A stretch of DNA of 64,000 bases, taken from contig CM067541.1 of the NCBI GenBank assembly GCA_034509755.1, positions 23,734,001 to 23,798,000 of the forward strand, in the 5' to 3' direction. Made by a program: the position numbers and the translations under genes. Every line of letters begins with the position of its first letter. Position 1 is the stretch's first letter. Under the pieces are notes generated by a model. The model was not told where the DNA came from. It saw nothing but the letters and a program-made list of their open reading frames with translations, and did no database searches. Shown here piece after piece: positions 1 to 10,754 of this stretch. Source of the stretch: Anisodus tanguticus. Lineage: Eukaryota > Streptophyta > Magnoliopsida > Solanales > Solanaceae.

Positions 1-226
1 TAGATTTGTCCCACACCATATTTTCATGCCTCAAACACCTTACTTCGTGGACCAATATCTCTTTCATTTCTCAACGAAATTTGATGATTCTTAGCCCTAC
101 GGTCATCTACTCACTTAGTAGATTATGCATGTGTGAAGAGACAAAGCCTCCAACAAGCGGAACACTAGTGTTTAATTCATCAAAGATGGGTGGACGCATC
201 TCCCCGTCAAAGGAAAATTTCCAACA
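1..226 (-). repeat. 3' LTR of Copia-A (partial)
   Basis: Nearly identical to 5449-5673 with scattered substitutions. On the minus strand it starts TGTTGGAAATTT, a normal Copia LTR start, immediately after a purine run. The rest lies to the left of base 1. Confidence 0.85.
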
Positions 227-241
227 ATCCCCTCTATGAAA
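227..241 (-). promoter_or_regulatory. Polypurine tract of Copia-A
   Basis: Read on the minus strand the bases just before the LTR are TAGAGGGGAT. A purine run abutting TGTTGG is where plus-strand DNA synthesis is primed in LTR elements. It fixes the orientation of the element as minus. Confidence 0.7.
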
Positions 242-1939
242 GAGAGATTGTGGCGCACACACAAGGTGCCTACTTTCAGCAATTTTTCAGCGAAAAGATA
301 TTGCATCAGGAGAGGTAGCTTCCGCTTTGAACCTTCCCTAGTTGAATACCATCGGACTTACTTACTGTGCGGTGAACGTGATGTCTTGAACCGTCAGTGT
401 TTAGTGTAAGCCAAGACAATGATATCAACACAATAACTCTTCTTATTCGTTTTCATTCTTACGTTTTTGTCCGTTGTGGTCGTGGACACACTTGGATTCT
501 TAAGTGCGTTCATTTGAGGCGGCCATCCTCGCACTTAAATAGGTGATCTCCTACAAAGTATCCTGATATACCCCACTTCACAAGTGTTAGAAATCATTAA
601 AAGTTTCCCCAACCTTAACCTCAACCATTTGAGGATCGTTAAAGGTTTGGAAGCTTAACCTTTACCCACAATGCAGGTAGCACTTTAATGTGTATCGCAG
701 GAACATCTTTGGATTCATGTTTCCGTACAAAAATCATCATCCGAAGTACTTCTTGCTTCCACCGAAGCGCTCAGCTGAACCTTTTACAGCTTAGTTTTCC
801 CATTGAACCAAATTCTTGGGATCTCCAATCAGTATGGTTGGGTTACCACCGCAACGGTTCTTATTGTTTGGGTTTTAAGCCCATTCCCCTAGACAAGCAG
901 AACACTTGATCTCCGGGTAGTCCCTTGGTTAGTAAACAAGGAAGTGACACCCGTGATGATCAACTGCCATACGGTCTTATATCTCTGACAGATCCTGACA
1001 GATATGTCCATACGCCGTCATCCGTGTCCTTCCTGTAGCCGACCGGCTAGCCACAGTGTATAACTGCTAAGGGCACGGGTTTCTCCCAATAAGGGACGTC
1101 CTCTAAGGAGTCATGAAGTTACTCAACTTCTTTCATGCTTTGTATAAAGCGATAAACTCTGATCCCATCCTAAATCGATCGATGCAAGTTTGCTTAGAGG
1201 ATTTTCCAAGACCCACCATACACATTTACTTGTGGCTTTGGTGTTCATCAGATCTGATGTCCAGTTTGCATCATTGTGTTCTCCCAGAATCGATGGACAT
1301 CCAGAATACTACAATCTGTAGATAAGCGAATAATTCAGATATCGTTATATCCGACTTAACGCCTTCTACCGATCATGTATTAAAATCATCAGTGAACCTT
1401 AGTTCAACTCATCTGCTTTGTAGGCCGATACCAGGTCGGTTGTAGTGTGTACAATACATTGAACTACACGTGACCTGAGCATATCGCTCCTTGTCTATGG
1501 GTGCACCATGATTCCAATCAGGTATATGATTCATATCGATTGGTGGCTTCAACGAGACTGTCAATTATCTCACAACTGAGTTTGGAGTTAGACCAGTCCG
1601 TTAGATGTCTTAGAAATCCAATTCCTAAGATGTCATATATGATACCCATATCTTTCACATCGAGACTTTGTTTCAATATGACTTCCATTCTCAGACTGTT
1701 GGTTTTCCAACTGTTGGCTTTCTAACTTCAGAGTCAATGTTTCGTGGTCGATTCATTGTTTCGTTTTATACGAAATGTCCAGGACCAAAATGTAAACATT
1801 TCAGGGACCAAAATGAAAGTTCAGGAAGAAGCCCAACAGTCCAGCAAACCAATTCTGATTCTCCCCTTCCAACTCTCTGGTTGGGTAGGCTGTTTCATCA
1901 TCCATGCCACGCAAGACTGCAATGGCCCTGGATGTTAAG
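242..1939 (-). other. 3' untranslated and degraded pol region of Copia-A
   Basis: About 1.7 kb between the polypurine tract and the last recognisable pol trace. I see no RNase H or RT catalytic motif in any frame; short open stretches are interrupted. Around 1770-1830 there is a phrase of the type 'gaccaaaatgtaaacatt' that also occurs in modified form near 5215 in the 5' LTR, so part of this stretch may be LTR-derived. Otherwise unassigned. Confidence 0.4.
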
Positions 1940-2305
1940 CTACTCACACGGGAGCACATTTTACAACCCAAAGGTTCTTTTCCGGAGGAAGATCAACCAT
2001 TACACAAGTATGGTTCTATATGATGGAATCTATTTCTCTCTTTAGCTTCTTTCCAAATCAGCGCTTTTGGAGATGACAATTCTTTGTTAATTGTCCATGG
2101 TTCGTTCTCAACCATACAAGCTAGAAGGCCTGGAACAAGTCTTTGTCCCCTCTTTGCTCCGTCTCGGTTCAACATCTAGAATCCCTGAGTTCTGCAGATC
2201 TGGAATATTAAGTTTCGGATAGCCAGCAACTTTCGAGTCCTGTAGATATGAAACGTCTAGTTCCGGACAGTCAGGCCCTCGCGGGTTCTTGCTAACCTTG
2301 AGCAA
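1940..2305 (-). pseudogene. Copia-A pol fragment: start of reverse transcriptase region
   Basis: The minus-strand translation contains PWTINKELSSP followed by KALIWKEAKE and, in another frame, a run ending GKEPLGCK. This matches the conserved Copia stretch leading into the RT domain (normally a DAxLWKEAxxDE phrase, then PPGxKPLGCKW). Frames change at least twice and no downstream palm motif (YVDD) follows. Non-functional. The family assignment is by recognition only. Confidence 0.5.
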
Positions 2306-2589
2306 TTACTCCTTTTTCCTTTTTCAAGGAAAGCTATCTTCAAAGAATTCAGCATTCTTTGACGCCAAGAGACGATAAGCACTACTGTTATTTACAGATC
2401 AAGTGGATATGCAATCTACAGTCTTAGGTACGAAACCACCCCACATCACAACATTTGTATGTGAGATCCTTTCCATGTCTCACACGGAGGGTTACCCTTA
2501 TCCTTATGAGGAGTTCTATTGAGAATCGCATTAGCGGTAAAGATCGCCTTGCCCCACATAATTTAGGCGTACGACTTTGGGCTTGGCTA

Positions 2590-3070
2590 ACACCGTTAGA
2601 CTGAGGTGAGTAATGAGCAGTCGTTTGATGAACGATGCTTTACATTCTCCCCCTCTATCACTATGAATTTCTCAATCCGTAGGCTTAGTTGATTTTCAAC
2701 TTCTGCTTTGTAGCGCTTATCCGCTTCAACAACTTCATCTTTGCTTTTCAACAAACAAAGGATTCCATACGTTGTACCATCATCAATGAAGATCACAACG
2801 TACTTGTCTCCCCCCCCCTCTATTTTGTATAAACTTCAAATCACCCAAGTAGGTGTGACTAAGTTCTAGAGGAGCGGTGCTTCTTTCGCTATTCCCTTGA
2901 TGGAATTTGGAAAGGTGATTTTGCCTCTTCGTCTACCTCACATTCATTTTGAGGGTTTATGTCGATAGTAGGCAACAATTTCAACACCGTTAGCTTTTGA
3001 ATGAGTTCCTATTTAACGTGTCGTAATCTATGATGGCATAGATGCACAGATTACAAATATATCATTCATA
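2590..3070 (-). pseudogene. Copia-A pol fragment: GAG-pre-integrase and integrase core start
   Basis: Going 5' to 3' on the minus strand: a histidine-containing pre-integrase trace (LRHVK), then TPTWVI/SLYKI, then the core start GGDKYVVIFIDDGTTYG and the helix KSKDEVVEADKRYKAEVENQ. The family core has an FIDD-x-SRYG block here, so the second motif is altered. The remaining catalytic Asp and Glu blocks are not found. There are stops and a G-run (CCCCCCCC on plus at 2811-2818) that probably causes a frameshift. Integrase would join element DNA to the host chromosome; this copy cannot. Confidence 0.65.
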
Positions 3071-3460
3071 TGGCTACAGACATACTGTACCATTCTTAGT
3101 TATTACAGACCTGTTGGACTAGTCTCAAACCAGCTTGACCAACAACGTCCCTTAAACCAAGTTTGGGACATGTATCACCTCATTTGAGAGTGATCCCATT
3201 CCCTGAAGTCCTATTGAGGACAACCTCTCCAACCCCTTCTACTTTAGAGGTGGCGTTGCTTCACATGAACAACCTCTTGCCCGTGGTTAGGGCGTAACTG
3301 GATCAATGTGATGTAGATACTCTGGCCCACTCCAGTTGCTTTAGCAGACTAAGTGTCCAATTTCTTTTCTGCCTTTCTTTAGGCCTTCAGATCATTTAAG
3401 ACCTGGAAACTCTGGCCCACCACACTAGGTGTCCATTCCTTTTCCTATGAAATTAATTCT

Positions 3461-3656
3461 GGCCCCACTCCAGTCGCCCGGAGGCTTTATATGACTGAGT
3501 GTCCAATATCATCATATCAAAGGAATTTTGGCCCACTCCAGTCGCCCGGAGGCTTTGTATGATTGAGTGTCCAATATCATCCTATCAAAGAAATTTTGGC
3601 CCACTCCAGTCGCCCGGAGGCTTTGTATGACTGAGTGTCCAATATCATCCTATGAA
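3461..3656. repeat. Tandem minisatellite, ~69-bp unit x 2.9, inside Copia-A
   Basis: Units begin at about 3461, 3530 and 3599, each with GGCCCACTCCAGTCGCCCGG near its start and GACTGAGTGTCCAATATCAT near its end. Degenerate relatives sit at 3321-3365, 3412-3440 and 4050-4090. The last overlaps the end of the gag open frame, so the repeat may have expanded from gag sequence. Confidence 0.85.
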
Positions 3657-4048
3657 TGATCTTCTGCCAAATAGTGTGACAGGCTCAACGTCTTTAGCTT
3701 TTACACTTCTTCCGTTATGATTGGTGCCCAGACAATTCTTGGCGCTTACTTAAGAGTGGTAATAGTTTTCGCACAGTTAGTAGATCTTTCTCCATCGTAT
3801 GTGCGAACATACTTTACACACTTTTAATAATTACACTTAAAATAACGGATCTTTTTAAGTCATTTACAAAGTCCAATCTTTAAACGGGAAAGAAAAATAT
3901 ATTAAACTTCTGATTTTAAAGCGTAAGGAATATAAATTATTTCGGAAAATATTTTCATATTCCTCCTTACTTTAAGCCGTTTTTAATCAGACATCATTTA
4001 ATCTTTATTCTTGACAAAGAAGAAAAAAACTTATCCCAATTTCGGATT

Positions 4049-4369
4049 CTAGCCCACTTCAGTCACTTCATCGGACTGAGTGTCTATTTCCTCCTTACCA
4101 TAATTCGGATCCTTTGTCTCGGACAGATATAGGCCTTCGGCTGCAAGATAGAACCACATTTTCATCCTTCTCCTCTTGTCCCAGTTGACATCCTCAGCCT
4201 CTCGTGAACGCTTGTTCCCCCCACTCTTAGGAGCGGTGACACCATAAACATGTTGAACTTCAACAATATCATCATCACTGTCTTCAAGCAGAAAACCACA
4301 GCCATATCCAGATTTGGTCACACAACTTTTGACCGACATCTTTCGAATACTAATACTCTTACAATACAA
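4049..4369 (-). pseudogene. Copia-A gag, N-terminal part
   Basis: A 106-codon open frame on the minus strand begins about 140 bases inside the 5' LTR. It contains an acidic stretch (LLEDSDDDIVEVQ), a basic stretch (NKRSREAEDVNWDKRRRMK) and MWFYLAAEGLYLSE. The block W-x-KRRRMKMWFYL resembles the conserved start of Tork-group gag proteins (FxxWQxKMxFYL). It ends in a stop within a copy of the tandem repeat unit. Gag forms the particle that packages element RNA; this is only an N-terminal stub. Confidence 0.5.
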
Positions 4370-4488
4370 TCTTGTCTTAAATTGTTGGTTACTCTATTGT
4401 AAAGCAGTACGGGAAGTAAACAAATATTACAAGTGTTCGAAAGGATAAATAAATGGTCAATCTTCAAAACTGTCGCAAGCTTGTTGTG

Positions 4489-4506
4489 TCTTGAATCTTG
4501 ATAACC
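4489..4506 (-). promoter_or_regulatory. Candidate primer-binding site of Copia-A
   Basis: On the minus strand GGTTATCAAGATTC follows directly after an LTR-ending CA (plus TG at 4507-4508). It is a weak relative of the initiator-tRNA-Met site TGGTATCAGAGC. Accept with caution. Confidence 0.4.
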
Positions 4507-5673
4507 TGAAATCAAGAAACAACTAAATCTAGATGATTACAACATTGTGTGTTGAGTAGAGTGATTACATTCTGTCCTTAAGACAAGATTGCCCCGTATA
4601 TATGCTTTTACGTTAGCGGGCAATAGTCTCCCAAGATAAAACAACACTTTAATCTCAACGCTACAAAGCCAATAGGTTGAGTCTGACGAAGAAAACAAAT
4701 ACGAATCGACTTGCTGAAGATATGGAAAAGGAAGGAAGAGTTTCTATTTTCTCTTCTGTTTTGTCTCTGTGTATATAGTGCGTCTCTGTTGTGTATATTT
4801 TGTGTATATGCTCACTGTTTTACGTCACTGTTTGGTGTATATTTTCGTAACTGTTTTGCAGTGGTTTTGTTCACTGTTTTGTGCTGCGTTTTGTGCTATT
4901 TTACTATTTGTATGTCTCACGTTATTGAGCCAAAAGAGGTACCAATAAATAGCATGGAGGAAGGTTGTTCAACTGCCCAAAACATGGCTGTTAATGGCCA
5001 TTAGAGAGGGCTGTTAATGGCAGGTTTAATGCCATTAGTGAGGCTATTCATGGCCTTGAAGGAGGGCTGATTTTGGTCATTGAAGGAGGCTGTTTGTGGA
5101 GTAGTTAACAACCAAGTAATGGTTGGTTAATGCTCCAGAAAATAGCCCATACGGTAGGCAGAAAGTTTTTGCCTTCCGTCACTCCCAAAATCAACTTTTC
5201 AGAAACTCTAGGGACCAAACTGTAAATATTAAGCAATTTGGGGTCCAAAAAGATAATATCAGAAAGTCCCCACAGCCCGTGCCCGTGCCCGAGACTAGAC
5301 GGGCGGCGCACGTGCGCTTAGCCTTGATCCCAAGCACATCTAGGTCCTCCCTCCTTTAAACACATGGGATACCCCTTGGGGTCCTAAACCTTTTACCACT
5401 TTAGAGACTTATAAAGAGAGCAATTCTTCCTTTTCCCACCGATGTGGTAGATTTGTCCCACACCATATTTCCATACCTCAAACACCTTACTTCGTGGACC
5501 AATATCTCTTTCATTTCTCAACGAAATTTGACGATTCTTGGCCCTACGGTCATCTACTCACTTAGTAGATTATGCATGTGTGAAGAGACAAAGCCTCCAA
5601 CAAGCGGAACACTAGTGTTTAATTCATCAAAGATGGGTGGACGCTTCTCCCCGTCAAAGGCAAATTTCCAACG
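4507..5673 (-). repeat. 5' LTR of Copia-A
   Basis: About 1,167 bases. The outer edge is set by loss of similarity to the 3' LTR copy at 5673, where the expected TGTTGG start is CGTTGG on the minus strand, a single change. The inner edge is inferred from CA followed by the candidate primer site. A GC-rich CCCGTGCCCGTGCCCG block lies at 5276-5291. Confidence 0.65.
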
Positions 5674-6063
5674 GCAATGATTTTGGCTGCGAAGTTGCTT
5701 AAGATGGCATTCATCCCAAACACTGTTACAGCTAACTTACTACTTTCTCACCTATGGAAGTAGGGACTACCTCAGCGTACGTTGATTTGGGGGCAGAAGT
5801 TGAGCGAAATTGGTTTTGAGTTTGACGAAATAACATATAAAATATTGGGCAAAGCTTCTCATTTTATACAAGAAAACACAGAATATTGTACAGAAACAAC
5901 AGAAAAGAGTCTCTTTCTGGACTTCCTCATGTACATTACCTACGATTACATACGTAGAAGTAGGGCTTATAGTGATAATAATGACAGCTCTTACGAACTA
6001 GTTCAGGATGGACCTTGTGGGTCCTTCAAGTTAGTCAACAAGGCAACTGTATGGCCAATCTGA
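5674..6063 (+). pseudogene. C-terminal remnant of a pentatricopeptide-repeat (PPR) protein gene
   Basis: In frame from 5675 the translation has AAKLLKMAFIPNTVTANLLL, SHLWK, then after one TAG stop at about 5761 it continues GLPQRTLIWGQKLSEIGFEF and DEITYKIL to a TGA at 6061-6063. The spacing of PNTVTxNLLL, HLxK-x-GL and FDEITYKIL is that of consecutive 35-residue PPR helices, found in organelle RNA-binding proteins. After the last repeat comes a ~65-residue tail with an STOP in normal position, as expected of a true C-terminus. The upstream part must lie left of Copia-A, outside the window. The internal stop and the retroelement at its 5' edge argue for a pseudogene. Alternative: an exon of a live gene with Copia-A in an intron, made unlikely by the stop. 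Confidence 0.6.
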
Positions 6064-8389
6064 TGAAAGAGCAAGAAACATAATGACTACCAGCCCGGAA
6101 CTTCTTTTGGAAAGGACCACAGAAGAACCTACTGAAAGAACCAATGTGGCTTCAGTAGGTTTCTCAAATGCTGAAGCAGCTTGGATCTGTAAGAATCAAT
6201 GATGCTTCCCGACACTGAAGTTGGTAACCGCATCATGAGGCTGCAGTTTCTATGACAAAGTTGCAAAATTTGTGAATGGTGGTATATACTTCATACTTTG
6301 TATAGCTCCCCTTTTATATTAATTTCATGTGTTTCTACAGATTACTGTTCTTCTGTTTTTAGTTTGAATCAACTTTAGAAATCTTTCTTGAATTTGAGCT
6401 CCTTAGTTGTTGGACAAGGTGCTTGACTGCTTTCTCCTCTTGAACTCATCAAATTGTTCTGAACTTTATAAACTCGTATGTACTTTCTCTTGTTGAATGA
6501 AAAATAATTGATGCTGGAATCTGGATAGGTTTTGTGAGATGGCTTATGGGGTCTCATTCTCTAAAGGACTGTGGCAACTGGAAACGGGTAGGTAATAGCA
6601 GCAGTTATGAAAATGAATTGTCAGTCAGCATACATGGTCTTACAACCTTTTGAAGCCCCTATCTTTCTGGCTGACAGAAAGTTGAGTCATACTGCTTTAT
6701 CTCTGTTCAACCAAACATTGTTTATGTAACATGTTTTTATGTAGAATTAGGATAATCTCGGGTATTATAAAGGCAAGATTTGCATTGGTCATTGCTTCTT
6801 GGTCCAAGATTTTTGTTTGCTGTTAAAAGTTTTAGATTTATGAAATGAGATTTGTTAGGGGTTAGAATCAACTACTTTGACTTTGGTGTGTCATCGTTAA
6901 TCTAGATTCTTCCAGGAATCAACATCTGACATTCTGGCTCCCATCTACTATTTGCCAGTATTGCCTTTTGAACTGCAATGAGCTCTCAATACTGTGCCTC
7001 TCCTGAAGTCTACTTTCCTTGCTTCACTTCCTGGAGCCCTGCTTTTTTCTCTCTGAAAGTTTACACTCTCACCAAAAATCCCAAGTATCCAGTGACAGCA
7101 TTCTGGCATGTTTAGCGCCCAGTTTTCGGTTGACTAAAACACCCTCAGTTTCCGGACTACTTTTCTCTGCATTATTTACATTATTAGCTCGATGATGATT
7201 CTGAAGCTATTTTAGGCTTGTTTATCACAGACTCTTTACATTTTTTAAGTTTCTTTACTCTCAGTTTAGCTGTCACAATTTCATGTGAATGATGAAAATA
7301 TGGAAAGTCTGATACGAGTGTGGATTCTTGCTTATAATTATCAACTTGGTTATGTCGAATCTGATTGACTATTTATCCTAAAAAAAGACCGGGAACTTGA
7401 TTTACTTGTTTTTCTTTCAGTTTGGAGTTTCAAATCGAGTCGGAGGACAGCTTGAAAATGATTCTGTTATGACTCCTCTATCACCCCTCTGTGCACCTGC
7501 GGGAGAGTAGACTTAGATGCTGCTCTATGTCCTGAATTTGCCTGGAAATTAAATTATCGCAATTGCTGGTTAGGGATGTGCCTAAAGATTTGATCCTGAA
7601 AAGATTTGTTATGGTGAATGATAAAAGTTCAAGAACTGTGTTATGGGAAAAATAGTGACAGCAGTAAGTTGTCGAGGACTGTGAATTGGTTATTATAAGA
7701 TTTTGCCAGCTGCTGTCATTTTTACCATTTGAAGTTTTGCTGACCTGGTCAAAATAGAGCAAATTGGATAGTGAGGATTCATATGCCGACCAAACTAGCC
7801 CGGGATTTTTTGTTGTTGATGTTTGCACCCAACTATGATGGATCTGGTAAGTTTATTTTATGAACATATCTTCATCTAGTATAACTGTATAACTGTGTAC
7901 GCAACTTGCATATAAATCTCAATGTCTTTGCAAATGGATTCAGGTCAAACATTGTGTTTTCCTTCTCTGAACAATCTTATTTCAAGGATTTACTCTGATT
8001 GATACAGCCAGCTAAATAGCTAAACTCTGTGAGGAGTCCCTTTGAATGCACATATTTTTCTGATAGAAGGGCTCATAGTGACTAGTTCAGCCCGTCAAAG
8101 AGCATCAAGGTTCATTTCTAACCAATGTGTGCACCTACAACTATTAAATAATTTTGGAGATTTCTGATCAAATAATAAACTGTATTAATGAAGGGCAAAA
8201 ACATGCCTTTATACAGGAAGTTTAATCACACCCTTGCATTATGCTCGCTTTACTTTTCAGCTTTTTGAAAATTTTAGGTGGTGTCTTTATCCAACTTCTC
8301 TTTAATCACGATATTTCTAATTCCATTGATGGCTGAATATGTCTCATCTTAACAATGTTACTCTTACTCTTATTCCCATTGAGCATACA
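6064..8389. other. Non-coding stretch, possibly PPR 3' flank
   Basis: About 2.3 kb, AT-rich, with no open frame showing a recognisable domain on either strand. The first part looks like an ordinary 3' untranslated region and flank. I see no LTR, TIR or tandem repeat. A phrase around 6985-7035, read on the minus strand, faintly resembles Copia RNase H but is too weak to call. Confidence 0.4.
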
Positions 8390-9640
8390 AGAAGATGAAC
8401 TGTATTGGAAAAGTCCATAGAAAGTTGGAATAATCGTCCAAAAACAACACATAATATCGATGGTCAGCCATACTCAAAATAGGGGATTCCACAAATCACT
8501 ATGTATGATATCGAATGGCATTAAAGCACAATTTGTGGATGCAGAAAATGGTAATTCAACATGTCTCTCAAAAACGCAAGATTCACATATAGGAGTCCTA
8601 GAAATACGGTTGCAATTAATAAAATTATTTTTTCTAAGGGAGCGTAAAATAGAGTCTCGTGAATGTCCTAATCTAGAATGTCATAAGGAAGACGAAAGAG
8701 CAGCAAAGGTTGAGGGAACTGAGGCTGGATTGTTGACGGCGTTTGAAATAGGGTAGAGATCTCCGGTGCTGTCACATCTCATTATTCGTTTCCCTATCGT
8801 AAAATCCTTTATAGTAAAACCGAAAGGATCAAAGTCAAGGGAAACCCAACTATAGATTTGTCAATCCCTGGGCTTGGCCAAAGACATACCCGACATACTA
8901 AGACTAAGATGATTGTCAGTTGTGAAACGTTGCACTAAGATTAGATTCTTAATGAGTTTAGGGGCATGTAGGACATTTTTTAAGATTAGTGGTGGATGTG
9001 GTGGGGATAGGGAGGAGTGACCATAACTACAGATGGAAATGCCTTGTCCACTACTAACAATAATATTCCGATTTAAATTACTCAAATTGGAATAAGACGA
9101 GAGAGTATCTTGTGATGTCGTCATGTGAGATGTGGCGCCTGTGTCCATATACCAATTTTTGTCTGGAGTGTTGAGTGACATTGTACTCATAGTTGCCTCA
9201 ATGTAAGTCGGTGTATAAGTCGATGACGGGGGCCTGTGCTGTTTAGGCCTGTTGTGGATGTGGGCCAAGTATGACAGATTGGGCCTATCGGTTCTGAGGT
9301 GGAGTCCACGAGGATGTCGTATATGGGCAAGGAGTAGAGGCCCATGACGGTAGGGACCAAGCGGTCCACGGCGGGTAGGCAACCCACGGTGGAGGTTGTT
9401 GCCACTGCTACGGTCGGTTGTTACGGGATGAAGTGGACTGCCCCTTCACGCCGCTGTTGTTGCCGGAGTTTCTTCCTCCGCAACCCTTGCCGGACTGCCT
9501 ACTCCGGCGGTTGTTACGGGATGAAGTGGACTATTACGGGTCATCTAGTTGCCGGACCGAGAGGCCCTGCCATCGGCGGAGGGCCCAACGGTGGTGGTGA
9601 GGATAAGGATAAGGCACTCTATTATTTTCCTAGATCAACT
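8390..9640 (-). pseudogene. Copia-B fragment: Ale-like gag tail, protease, pre-integrase, integrase start
   Basis: Minus strand, 5' to 3': an Arg/Gly/Asn-rich gag tail (about 9600-9420), a disordered linker, the protease block NWYMDTGATSHMT with the DTG active site intact, then SPHPPLILKNVLHAPKLIKN, a pre-integrase block and the integrase start YYVLFLDDYSNFLWTFPI, where similarity stops near 8390. The same order is seen in Copia-G and Copia-H here, so it belongs to the same lineage. No LTR, RT or RNase H accompany it. Reading frame is lost at least between protease and pre-integrase. A truncated internal shard. Confidence 0.75.
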
Positions 9641-9712
9641 ATTAGAAGAGACGTTTTTAAATTTCTGCCATGAGAAATGTATAATCCTGCTTTAAACAGT
9701 TTTCCTAGTCTA
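9628..9712 (+). mobile_element. Two rearranged hAT transposase shards
   Basis: 9628-9668 and 9672-9710 match consecutive parts of the hAT-2 transposase (about 41813-41855 and 41781-41820), but in swapped order. Translations give FPRST-x-RRDVFKF and MYNPALNSFPS, compared with MYNPAFNGFPRSTVKRDVFK in hAT-1. Each is ~40 bases, so this is debris from the same family. Confidence 0.65.
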
Positions 9713-9746
9713 AAAAAAATAGTGTGCACCTACATTTCTTCAAATA

Positions 9747-10752
9747 GATGTAGGTCTTCGAATTATAGGTTAAAGAAATATATTAATCCTGAAACTAGTA
9801 TTTTAACAAATGAGTGCACCTACATTTCTTCAAATAGTTTAATTACTTCTAACAGTCGAGTAACAACAGTAATATATTAAGCCTGAAACTAAATCATATC
9901 AGTCCATAGAATGTTATACACCTGAGTCCAGCATCTTCAAACAGTCGATCTAGGAAAATTGTTAAAAGTAGGATTATACGTTTCTGCCACAAGTTTAGTT
10001 TTTCTCTTCTTTAGTTTCTTCTTTATTTAGTAGCTAGAGTAGCTTTTTGTTTAGTTTGGTTTTGTTGGATTTCTTGAGTAAATAATTGGATTTTTAGTTT
10101 CTTCTATCCACATTTGTTTGCCAGATTGGTCTTGATATCATTTGTTTGCCAAAATAGATGTATAATTATAGGTTAAAGAAATATATTAAGCCTGAAACTA
10201 GTGTTTTAACAAATGAGTGCACCTACATTTCTTCAAATAATTTAATTACTTCTAACAGTCGAGTAACAACAGTAATATATTAAGCCTGAAACTAAATCAT
10301 ATCAGTCCATAGAATGTTATACACCCGAGTCCATCATCTTCAAACAGTCGATCTAGGAAAATTATTAAAAGCAGGAATATACGTTTCTGCCACAAGTTTA
10401 GTTTTTCTCTTCTTTAGTTTCTTCTTTATTTAGTAGCTAGAGTAGCTTTTTGTTTTAGTTTGGTTTTGTTGGATTTCTTGTGTAAATAATTGGATTTTTG
10501 GTTTCTTCTATCCACATTTGTTTGCCAGATTGGTCTTGATATCATTTGTTTGCCAAAATAGATGTAGGTCTTCGAATTATAGGTTAAAGAAATATATTAA
10601 GCCTGAAACTAGTGTTTTAACAAATGAGTGCACCGACATTTCTTCAAATAGTTTAATTACTTCTAACAGTCGAGTAACAACAGTAATATATTATGCCTGA
10701 AACTAAATCATATCAGTCAATAGAATATTATACACCCGAGTACATCATCTTA
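9747..10752. repeat. Tandem repeat, ~405-bp unit x ~2.5
   Basis: Units start GATGTAGGTCTTCGAATTAT at 9747, a variant at 10157, and again at 10561 (spacings 410 and 404). The third unit stops near 10752. Each full unit carries, on the minus strand, the same ~50-base hAT shard (9938-9990 and 10344-10393) and a block ending CATTTGTTTGCCAAAATAGA. No open frame. It appears to be a local satellite assembled from transposon debris. Confidence 0.85.
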
Positions 10753-10754
10753 CA

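Larger units (their letters stand above)
1..5673 (-). mobile_element. Copia-A: Tork-like Ty1/Copia LTR retrotransposon, degraded, truncated by window edge
   Basis: On the minus strand the order is 5' LTR (4507-5673), a candidate primer-binding site, gag start, pre-integrase and integrase piece, start of the RT region, polypurine tract and 3' LTR (1-226, continuing left of the window). The first 226 bases match 5449-5673 almost base for base, which defines the two LTR copies. Coding traces are full of stops and no continuous reverse transcriptase or RNase H was found, so the element is dead. The integrase trace (FIDDGTTYG, then KSKDEVVEADKRYKAEVENQ) looks like the Tork/Tnt1 group. Its right edge lies directly against a PPR coding remnant, so it probably inserted in that gene. 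The outer target-site duplication cannot be checked because the left end is outside the window. Confidence 0.8.

Noticed and set aside
227..1940. Plus-strand open frames near the left edge (for example 1668-2045)
   Set aside because: They are antisense to the untranslated and pol end of Copia-A and show no domain.
6985..7040. Faint resemblance to Copia RNase H on the minus strand
   Set aside because: Only a few residues fit, no neighbouring pol blocks, and frames are closed.
7481..7828. 115-codon minus-strand open frame
   Set aside because: Ser/Thr/Asn-rich with no recognised motif, AT-rich surroundings and no supporting context.
9747..10752. Regularly spaced repeats that might be read as a CRISPR array
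   Set aside because: Unit length is about 405 bases, the whole unit is repeated with no short repeat plus unique spacer pattern, and the DNA is plant nuclear.
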